From the NCBI RefSeq assembly GCF_030272615.1, contig NC_081407.1, positions 150,161,744 through 150,225,743 of the forward strand: DNA of 64,000 bases, written 5' to 3'. The position numbers were made by a program, and so were the translations under genes. The notes beneath the pieces were generated by a model that worked only from the letters and a program-made list of their open reading frames with translations, made no database searches and had not been told where the DNA came from. This stretch comes from Cryptomeria japonica (taxonomy: Eukaryota; Streptophyta; Pinopsida; Cupressales; Cupressaceae). Below, piece by piece: positions 55,439 through 64,000 of this stretch; positions within the stretch are counted from its first letter, which is position 1; each line of letters opens with the position of its first letter.

Positions 55439-55719
55439 TCCACCTTGCATTGCTCACAGAGGGTGGAGAGGATCCTTTTCTACCATCTTACATTGCCCGC
55501 AGAGGATGGTCAAGGTTACAATACCATCTTACATTGCCCGCAGAGGATGGTTAATAAATACACTTCTCCCTGAGAAGTTTACAATACCACCTTACATTGC
55601 CCGCAGAGGGTGGCTAACATTTACAACACCATCTTACATTGCCCGTAGAGGATGGTTAAGAATTATACTTCTCCCTGAGAAGTTTACACTACCACCTTAC
55701 ATTGCCCGCAGAGGGTGGA
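55439..55719. repeat. Six 29-nt hairpin repeats in the 3' UTR of copia-3
   Basis: Units at 55,439-55,467, 55,482-55,510, 55,523-55,551, 55,586-55,614, 55,628-55,656 and 55,691-55,719. Each has ends ACCATC/GATGGT or ACCACC/GGTGG(T/A/C) around CTTACATTGCCCGCAGAG. The T-A pair of one form is a C-G pair in the other, so pairing is kept. A second hairpin, ACTTCTCCCTGAGAAGT, occurs twice (55,562-55,578; 55,667-55,683). Confidence 0.9.
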
Positions 55720-55737
55720 TTTATACAATACAAAGTA

Positions 55738-58700
55738 TCACTGAACTTGAGACTCCCTCTCAATTAGAGTTTCATTTTCTACAATACCAAGTCTATCCTT
55801 GAAGTACACAAACTTCACTTTGGATAGAGGCTTGGTAAGGATATCTGCAACCTGCTCATCAGTGCTGACGTATTTCAGCTGAATGGCACCCCTTTGCACC
55901 ATATCCCGAATAAAATGATAATGGGTTTCCACATGTTTTGACCTGTCATGAAACACTGGATTGATAGACATTTTAATACAACTCTGGTTATCACAGTGAA
56001 TAACTGTAGGGTCCCATGGCTGACCAAACAGTCCAGCAAGAAGCTTACTAAGCCACACTGCTTCTCTGGATGCTACACTCGCTGCAATATACTCAGCTTC
56101 AGCAGTACTCAATGCCACTGAGGATTGTTTTCTGCAGGCCCAAGAGATCACTGCAGAACCCAAGTTGAAACAAATACCAGAGGTGCTTTTCCTGTCTTTG
56201 ACGCTTCCAGCCCAGTTTGCATCAGAATAACCTTCCAAGGTTATTGGAGTGTTACGTGGATACTTCAGCCCAAAGCCAACTGTGCCCCGCAAGTATCTTA
56301 GAATATGCTTGGCTGCAACAAGGTGAACATTGCTTGGGCAAACTCATGAACTGACTGAGAGCATTCACAGCAAAACATATGTCTGGTCTAGTGTTAGCTA
56401 GATACATCAGTGATCCAATCAACTGTCGGTACTCGGATGGATTTGCAAATTCAGAGTTAGTTGCAGAAACACTTAACTTCTTTAAGTTAGATTCCATAGG
56501 AGTAGACATTGGTTTACAATCCATCATTCTAAATCTTTTCAAAATGTCAATAGTATACTTTCCTTGACTTAGAAAGATTTCGTTAGGTCTTTGCCATACT
56601 TCTAGACCTAGAAAATAATGCATTAGACCTAAATCTTTCATTTCAAATTCTGAAGCTAATTCTTTCTTGCATCTAATAATAAGTTCATCTTTACCAGTCA
56701 GAAATAAGTCATCCACATAAAGAACTAGAATTAGCATTTCATCATTGGCTACTTTAAAGTAAATGTTAGGGTCAGCATCATTTTTACAAAAGCCTCGACT
56801 TAGCAAATATTTATCAATTCTTTCATACCAAGCACGAGGAGCTTGTTTAAGACCATACAGAGCTTTCTTTAACCTGCATATATGGGTTAATCTATCCTGA
56901 ATCTCATATCCCTCAGGTTGCTCAATGTAGACTTCTTCCTCAATGACACCATTGAGAAAGGCAGTCTTAACATCCATCTGGTGTAGTTTCCAACCCTTAG
57001 AAGCAGCAATACCAATAATTGTTCTAATGGAGGTATATCTAGCAAAAGGAGCAAATGTTTCTTCATAGTCTATGCCTTCCTTTTGGGAAAAACCACGCGC
57101 TACAAATCTAGCCTTATATTTTTCAATACTACCATCAGCATTATGTTTAATTTTAAATAACCATTTAGAGGAAACAACAGACTTACCCTTGGGTCTGGGC
57201 ACAAGGTCCCATACATCATTCTTGATGATTGACTGATATTCTTCATCCATAGCAAGCTTCTAGGCATGATGACTTAAGGCTTCTTCAACATTGCAAGGTT
57301 CAGTTTCAATGAGATTACACATTAAAGAAACATAGTTGGAAAATACCTGAGGTCTCTTAGTTTCACGGAGGGTGCCACTTGGAGCAGCAAATCTTTCAGC
57401 TTCTTGAATGGTGTTTCTTACCCAAAGTGGTCTCTTCTTGGTAACGACAATGTCACTAGGAATATCAGTGGGATTCATGGGTTCTGGAGGATCATCATGA
57501 TCATCTTGAGGTGGAGGTTCAACTTGCTCCCTCTGAATCTCAGGGTTAGTATCAACGTTTATATTTTGATTATCATTAGATTCATCAATAACACAGGAAC
57601 CTTTCGATTTCTTAAACGCAATGTCTTATTCAAATTTAACATCCCTACTTACCTCAACATACCTTTGACCTGGGATGTAAATCCTGAATGCTTTGGAGGA
57701 TTCATTGTATCCGACTAGCATGCCTTTCTTTCCGGAGGGTTCCAACTTTGATCGCTTTTCCTTGGGCACATGAACATAGACGGGACTTCCAAAGATCCTG
57801 AGGTGACTAATGTCTGGTTTGAATCCCGTGAAGGCTTCTTCCGGGGTCATGTTCTTTAGAGCACGATGAGGACATCTGTTCTGGATATATACTGCTGTTC
57901 TAGAAGCCTCAGCCCATAGGAAGGTCTGCAAGTCTTGATCGTGGATCATAGCCTTTGTAGCCTCCACAATGGTCCTATTCTTTCTTTTAGCAACACCATT
58001 TTGTTGAGGATTGCATGGAACACAAAACTCCCTCTTAATTCCTGACTCAACACAAAAATCATGAAAGCTACCGGAGGTGTACTCACCTCCATTGTCAGAT
58101 CTTAAACATTTGATTCTTTTACCAGAGAGGTTTTCAGTTAATGCTTTAAACTCCTTAAATTTACTTAAGACTTCATCAGATTCTTTAGATTTCAAGAAGT
58201 AGATCCAAGTTTTCCTAGAGAAATCATCTATGAAGATTACATAATAAAGGAATCCACTAGGAGATGCTATAGACATAGGACCACATAAATCAGAGTGAAC
58301 AAGTTCTAGTTTGTCTTTAGCTCTATTTTCACTTTTATGAAATGGACTTTTAACATTCTTACCAATAGCACAACCTTTACAAGTGTTATCATGAATTTGA
58401 CTGAGTTTAGGCATACCTTTGACTAACCTTTCAAGGGATGGAAGGGCTTGATAATGTAGATGTCCAAGTCGTCTATGCCATAACTCACATGATTTTGGGG
58501 CCTCATTAATGAGGGCTTGAATAGGGTTAGTAGAGAGCTTATAAAGACTATCATATCTATGACCAATTATACGAGCAGATTTAAAACTATCTTTCTTAGA
58601 CCAAGCAAGAACTTTTCCTTCAGAAAATGCAATTTGATAACCTTTATCTTCTAGAGCAGAAATGGAAATTAGGTTTCTTTTAATTCCAGGAACAAACAAT

Positions 58701-59764
58701 ATATCACTAAGATGCAAGGAAATACCAAAATCTAATTTTAGAGAAGTAGAGCCAGAACCTCTTACCGAATAATGAGCGTCATCACCAATTACCACGTGAA
58801 GGCTGGTATCCTTTTCTACTAGGCCTGAAAGATGATCGCAGTAACCTGTGATGTGTCTGGAGGCACCACTGTCAATCAACCATGTATTGCTATCTGAGGG
58901 AACACTGCTAGATAGAGCGGAGATGAATAAGAAGTCATCATTTTGTTCTGAGACTTCATTTAGGTTTGCTTCACTTTGGTTAGGGTTAAACTGACATTCC
59001 TTAGCATAATGACCGAATTTGTTACATCTAAAACATCGCACACGCGAGGTATCTCTTGGTTTCTTCCAAGGGTGTTGGGAACTAAAGGATTTGGAATCCC
59101 TATTTCTTTTAGGATAAGGTTGCTTCCAATTTCCCCTTTTCTTGCATTGAGCTGCAAGCATGTGATGTTTATCTACATGGGGGCTCTTCGACTGACTCCT
59201 TGTGAAGAGGCGAGACTCTTCTTGGATGCAATCATTCTTAAGGCGATCAAGAGTAGGTAACTCCGACCGACCACTTACGGTTTGGATAAATGACTCCCAA
59301 GAGTGAGGTAGACCATTAAGGGCAATCATGACAAGGTCTTTATCTTCCATGTTATGGCCAATTAAACTTAGCTGATTCTTTAGTTCTGAAATTTTTATGA
59401 AGTAGGAAATAACAGAATCTTCTTTAGCCATTTTGATATTAAGTAGTTGCATTCTTAACGTAATTGCCCTACTAAGATTGTTAACTTCATATGTACCTTG
59501 TAGGTGGCTGAACATTTCCCTTGCAGTGGTGAATGAGGCAATAGAGGTGACGAGGTGGTCTTTGACTGAATCAATGAGAATCTTCCTGGCCTTGATAGCA
59601 TCCCTTTTGAATTGTTTCAACTCAGCTGCATCCGAAGGCTCAGTTAGCTCTTTCGCTTCAATGAATTGGAGAAGATCTTCTTCCTCAAGAGCCAACTTGA
59701 TTCGAACTTTCCATGCAGTAAGATTTAGATTCCCATCAAGCCTATCTTCAACTTTCAGCCCCAT
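55738..59764 (-). pseudogene. copia-3 gag-pro-int-RT-RNaseH polyprotein (two stops, one frameshift)
   Basis: Start ATG 59,764 (MGLKVEDRL). Gag is followed by the zinc knuckle CFRCNKFGHYAKEC (about 59,040-58,995), the protease DSGASRHITG (about 58,880-58,850) and the pre-integrase HRRLGHLHYQAL. Integrase has HSDLCGPM (about 58,300) and SDNGGEY (Asp codon from 58,096). Exactly 36 codons after that Asp the expected Glu is Lys (AAA, 57,986-57,988; GVAKRKNR). RT has YVDDLFLTG (56,719 down), and RNase H has SDANWAGS, LSTAEAEYIA and HCDNQSC. Stops are TAA 57,624-57,626 and TAG 57,260-57,262 (Trp TGG expected). A one-base deletion near 56,325-56,338 shifts the frame before the RNase H. It ends at 55,738. 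Confidence 0.93.
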
Positions 59765-59845
59765 TGACCTGATCTGCAAAAGCTACAACAATCTGGAAAT
59801 AAAGGTGTACTGAATTTTAAATCTGAAGATTGATCTAACCAATTA

Positions 59846-59857
59846 GCTTTGATACCA
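59846..59857 (-). promoter_or_regulatory. Primer-binding site of copia-3
   Basis: On the minus strand TGGTATCAAAGC directly follows the 5' LTR end (...AACA), an initiator tRNA-Met type site. Confidence 0.92.
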
Positions 59858-60647
59858 TGTTATTTTTAGTACTTTCAGATTGAATAAAACTCAGAAAATT
59901 AGAATAAGGTTAATTAACTTATTGTTTTCCAGATTTAAGCATAATAAAGGAAATGAAATGCAAAAGACAAAACACAGTTACCCTGGGAAAACCTCCTAGG
60001 AGGAAAAACCCAGCCAAAGGATCCTCAGATCTGATTATGATTTTAATTCAACTGAACATTACATATGATCTGCAGCCTCTTATGAAGTTCGCTGTATGGT
60101 TTGTTGCTTCTTATGAAGTTCGCTGCCTTTAATTATGGATCTGCAGATGTCTGATGGAGTTCGCTGGCTGCTATTGAGGATCTGAAGTTCGCTGCCTTTA
60201 ATTAGGGATCTGCAGATGTCTGATGGAGTTTGCTGTCTCCTATTGAGGATCTGCTGTTACCTAATGGAGTTCGCTGTCTACTGCTGCTATCTATAGTAGT
60301 TCGCTGGTTGCCAGATACCTAAATATGAAGTTCGCTTTTCACCGAATATAATTTTCATCTGCTTGAGTTGAATGATAATAATGAGAAGCAAATGTCACAT
60401 TTATAGGAGACTTATTTCCTTTTAACATGTCGGCCTTCTTGTATTTAAACATTATTAATTATATTAATTCCTTTTAATTAAATAGGATAGGGTCGGCCCT
60501 ATCAAGGAGGCGTGATGTGTTTAAGTGTAGCGTGGGAGCCTTTTTAGGTGGGAGCTGAGGTGTATTGGGCCTGGCCCTATATGAAGGAGGCGGATTCCAA
60601 TGTTGCCCAAGGCAATTGGAATCCGCCAGCCCTAATTACAAACAACA
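59858..60647 (-). repeat. 5' LTR of copia-3
   Basis: 790 bp, same ends as 54,583-55,371. Differences are mostly single C/T or G/A changes plus one extra T in a T-run. Confidence 0.95.
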
Positions 60648-60652
60648 CCAAC

Positions 60653-61437
60653 CATGCAACAAACACACACAACACACATACACATCCAAACCTAATTGAT
60701 AAAATAATAAAATTTTATTGATTTGCTTACAATCATGAATTGTATTACAATCTGTCACAATAGGCTAACAACATGATGCCCAGCAACCTTTAAAGATATA
60801 TGGGCACTTTATGTGCGAATTACAAAATTCTCACTGCAAATTTTGAGTTAATGCTGAACTCCAATTTTTAACAAAATCCAGTCTTTTCCAGGCTAGAACC
60901 AGAGGCAATTGCCTTAAATTGATAATGAGTGATGCTTGTAAAGCATTCGTTAGCCTTTAGGATAATTCACGTCAACTGCAAGGTGGTGCATGGTTGGATG
61001 TAAGATGAAATGTGTAATTGGGTAATGTGTTGCAGAGAAACCTTTTAGAATGAATGTGGTGAAGACTGAAGAATATGTTTTAGATCTCTATATTGTTCAT
61101 ACCACAAACCTCCTTGGGATGCAAGGTTGCTGGAAAGCTCCTAAGGTTTCTACAAACTAGAAACAATGAATCTGGATTGGAATTTTGATATGCCTATAAA
61201 ATGAGTTTGGAACTAGACTGTGCCTTTGTGGTGAGAACCACAACCTGCGCTGAACATATGATGGCTCAAAGGTTGTTGTAAACTTGCAAACAAACAAGCA
61301 AAGATGAAAAAAAATATCTCTAGTCTTTAGTTGATGCAAGATTGCTTTTACATCTTGGATGCTCTTGTGTTAGACGGTAGGGATATTTTGACAAGTGAAT
61401 CCCTTCACTTTGGGACTGATGGAGGGAAATCATAACA
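60653..61437 (-). repeat. 3' LTR of a second Ty3 element, proximal part
   Basis: On the minus strand it starts TGTTATGATTTCCCTCCATC at 61,437, immediately after a polypurine tract (AAAATGAGGTGGAC). It follows the Ty3 integrase C-terminus in the right order. Split from 53,909-54,577 by copia-3. Confidence 0.65.
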
Positions 61438-61710
61438 GTCCACCTCATTTTTAGTTATCCAAGATGAGTTTTCAATCAACATTCCTTTCCATTTTACTAC
61501 GTACTCTTCATACCATCTATTTTTGGTGCTTCTTCCTACTTCGTTGTCCAAATTCTCCTCAATTTCTTCTTTCTACAATTACAGTAATTGTTTTCTCTAT
61601 TCTACATTTGTTCTACCTTCTTGCAACTTTCTTCTATGGTATTCATGTAAATCTGCTTTTTACTCTATTCTACATCTATACTACCTTCTTGCAACTCTCT
61701 TTCATGATAT

Positions 61711-62400
61711 TCATGTAAATCTGCAATGTTGAAGACTAATGATATGCTTAAAGTTTAAACCCTCTAATAACTCTACTTCATATGCATTTTTTGAATTGAA
61801 CTTCTTGATAATTCTACAAGGACCAAGATTCTTCATTGTCAATTTATTGTATGGCCCAACTAGAAATTTCTCCTTTCCCTGATAAACCATCATTTCATCT
61901 CCTGCAAACTCCTTATGTTTTCTTTCTCATCAGCATATTCCTTATACCTACCATTCGTTTTCTCCAACTAATTTCTTACCTTTTCATGTACTACCACAAA
62001 TATAGAATTATAACCTCTTTGTGTTCCAGGGAATCTCAATACAAAATCAATACTCATGTCCTCCCTTGATCCCTTTGGTACTATGTGGCTTATACAAGCC
62101 AACATTCTGATGACTACCTTTTTCTACTTGACAAATTCTATAAGATTGAACATATTTTTTCACATCCTTATACATCTATGGCCAAAAATAGTTTTCACTA
62201 ACCAATGCCATTGTCTTATGACTTATCTATCCCAAAATGTTATGTAATCCACTGCTATGTTTCCCTAATGTCACATTTTCTCTCATTGAGCTTTTAATAA
62301 TACACATTTGACTATCTTTGAACAACATATCATTTTGAATCAAATGATCAAGTCACTTAATTTGTGCCAAATTTGGAGAAGGCTTCAATGCTTTGTATAG
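61711..62400 (-). pseudogene. Ty3 integrase remnant with deleted core
   Basis: From 62,340 down the minus strand reads LIQNDMLFKDSQMCII, then MALVSENYFWP, YKDVKKYVQSYRICQVEKG (zinc-binding domain, about 62,190-62,125) and the core start up to GYNSIFVVV (about 62,000). It then jumps to RKHKEFAGDEMMVYQ and KEKFLVGPYNKLTMKNLGPC (61,893-61,830), the C-terminal domain, so most of the catalytic core is deleted. The C-terminal text ends at 61,711. Confidence 0.75.
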
Positions 62401-62560
62401 CATTTGCATCATGAATCATCTAACATAGGATAAACCTTGCCATTTTTTGAGTGAATCCACCACTACCAATATATAAATCATTTTGTAATACATTTTTTGG
62501 GCAAACATGCAATAAAAATCCATGCTCATTGCTAATGAGTTTCCACTTGTTACATGCAAA
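62401..62560 (-). pseudogene. Stray Ty3 integrase core fragment
   Basis: The minus strand reads SGGFTQKMARFILC then MIHDANAIQSI (about 62,480-62,400), a core segment that belongs after the zinc-binding domain but here lies before it. This indicates a rearrangement or the joining of two copies. Confidence 0.5.
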
Positions 62561-63059
62561 TGATGAGGTCATATGCTCTTACAACTAGAGTTTGATAAGC
62601 CTTATTGAGCTTTAAGTTTCCACAATTCCATGAAGTTTCAAAACTTGGGGATGGCTTTCTAGGGCAGGATCACTAACTACCAAAAATTTGGGATGGCCGC
62701 ACAAATATTATATAGAACTTGAAAAATTAGTCATAAAAATGTATAAAAAATTGCAAATTATGTTTCTCGTAAAGTTAAATTGTAAATGCAATGAATCAAT
62801 TGAGCCAACAATGCATTGACAATTTTGAATATCAATACATAATTATATTCAATATCATGATTACATTCAAGTACAATGGGCCAGTGCTCTAATGATCTAA
62901 TCATGCTTCCCAAATGTCATGGTAAACTCCTCTTCACTAGACTTGTTGGACAGATCTAGTTAAAGCTCCTCCAAAGAGACACCAAACAACCCTATTTGTG
63001 CAGCTTGGTTCTCATCAATATGTGTTGGTTTGTTTGGATGTACATCCAATTGTGTTGCT
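62561..63059. other. Nothing recognised
   Basis: Mixed AT-rich sequence. The right part may be the 3' flank of the hAT remnant. Confidence 0.35.
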
Positions 63060-63540
63060 AGACTCTCCTTGTAATTAAGCTTTTTCCAATCCATGAGATG
63101 CAAGGCATTGTGTATAGCCACAAGATTTTCTACTCTCTAGAGTTAAGTGTGTTCGTCTTGATAGAGAGGATGAAGTTGTATGTAGATCAATACCTCTCAA
63201 TAGAAGAGAAACTACAAACTTGTGACAAGAGGCAAATAGCTAGCATGGTTATCAATGAATGAGGCCTATGCAAAGTTGACCATAGTATTGGGTCATCTTA
63301 GACCATAGTCATCCTATCTAGCTTTGCCTCTTCCAAATAGCCCATGAATATGACAAATTTGTTTCACTCATGATGGATGGTCCTGGCCTTATTTGCATTG
63401 TACATCTTTTGATTACCTTCATGAATTCTTTCTTCACCTCAATATCTATCATTGGGATAACTTTATTAATCCTCTGTACATATCACTTCAGGTTCAATGC
63501 ATAGGCAACCATGTGTTAAGGGATTGTTGATCTTAATGTG
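63060..63540 (-). pseudogene. hAT-family transposase remnant, C-terminal dimerisation region
   Basis: Minus-strand text over several frames: VAYALNLK*YVQRINKVIP (about 63,515-63,460), IDIEVKKEFMKVIKR, then LLSQVCSFSSIERY*STYNF (about 63,245-63,185), SIKTNTLNS and, after a frameshift, RVENLVAIHNALHLMDW (about 63,135-63,085). The order and the SQ.CS.SS.ER..STY motif fit the hAT C-terminal dimerisation domain of plant transposases. No terminal inverted repeats were identified. Confidence 0.6.
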
Positions 63541-64000
63541 CTCATTAATAACTAAATGGTGAGGTCTTTCATCTGTACAAGTTTCATTTGGCCAAGAATT
63601 CATATAGTTCCTCAAGACTTGAGAGTGTTAAAATCCCCATATATAATAACTATGAAAATTGGAGATATGACAAACAGTGCATTTGTCATGAACTCAAAAA
63701 ATGTTCCTCTTCACCATCTTATGTTACCCTCACTTGGATTGGGTCCACCTACTCCACTCAGGTGCCATGACTATTATAAATTAATCAACTTTGAGGTATG
63801 AAGCATATCTAATCTCAATGAGTTTGGGAATTCCTTATTGAAGAAAATAGTGCATATGGTATGTGGAGATTAACATCTGCACATCTCTTTCATTGAGTAC
63901 AACCCTATTTGATTCATTTAATTTTTCCTATGACCTTCAATGCTTTGTTCATGGAATGCACACACAAGGGGTCCAAAATTTATATTTATTGGCAGCTTCG
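63541..64000. other. Probable upstream part of the hAT remnant, not resolved
   Basis: Short broken frames only. By position on the minus strand it precedes the hAT dimerisation region, but no motif is certain. Confidence 0.3.

Larger units (their letters stand above)
54583..60647 (-). mobile_element. Full-length, relatively young Ty1/copia element copia-3, target duplication CCAAC
   Basis: LTRs lie at 54,583-55,371 and 59,858-60,647, and CCAAC flanks at 54,578-54,582 and 60,648-60,652. By eye the LTRs differ at only about fifteen positions over 789 bp, the fewest of any pair here. The interior holds a primer-binding site, one polyprotein frame with two stops and one frameshift, and a 3' untranslated region with six hairpin repeats. 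It lies inside the 3' LTR of a Ty3 remnant. Confidence 0.95.

Overview
The window looks like intergenic and intronic DNA of a large, transposon-rich seed-plant genome, most likely a conifer or other gymnosperm. The evidence is deeply nested LTR retrotransposons, long AT-rich decayed stretches, plant-type retrotransposon families (a Ty3 element with a G-patch and a second RNase H, a Tork/Tnt1-like Ty1) and one recognisable nuclear gene exon for a chloroplast lumen protein followed by an intron that does not close inside the window. The organism is an inference; nothing here identifies a species.

Layout. 1-15.9 kb: a decayed Ty3 element of Tat type on the minus strand (integrase at the left edge, RNase H, RT, protease, gag going right), split at 4,030-9,060 by a full-length Ty1/copia element (copia-1, plus strand, target duplication GCTAC). 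Its leader holds a 21-bp minisatellite and is followed by microsatellites and a candidate LTR. About 16.9-48.4 kb: one L1-type LINE on the minus strand, broken into five consecutive pieces by four insertions (an LTR unit at 19,478-23,762; a solo LTR at 24,949-26,251; a composite LTR-like unit at 26,530-34,513 with a decayed 3.5-kb ORF of unknown family and an array of 32-nt palindromes; and a long LTR unit at 35,741-46,881). The last of these itself contains a solo LTR (36,173-37,417), a deleted copia element (38,635-42,512) and two further LTR pieces (43,591-45,709).

49.4-64 kb: the first exon (49,483-49,822) of a probable PsbP-domain thylakoid-lumen protein gene of the PPD4 type. Its first intron would have to run beyond the right edge. 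Downstream lie a decayed ~102-bp tandem repeat, a Ty3 remnant whose 3' LTR was split by a young copia element (copia-3, 54,583-60,647, target duplication CCAAC), and a hAT transposase remnant.

Apart from the PPD4-like exon I see no host protein gene, and no tRNA or rRNA gene. Every transposon reading frame seen is broken by stops, frameshifts or deletions; copia-3 is the freshest copy. The nesting gives a relative order: the LINE is oldest in its region, the LTR units landed in it, and further copies landed in them. Calls rest on reading motifs in translated sequence by eye; percent identities, profile scores and ages were not computed.
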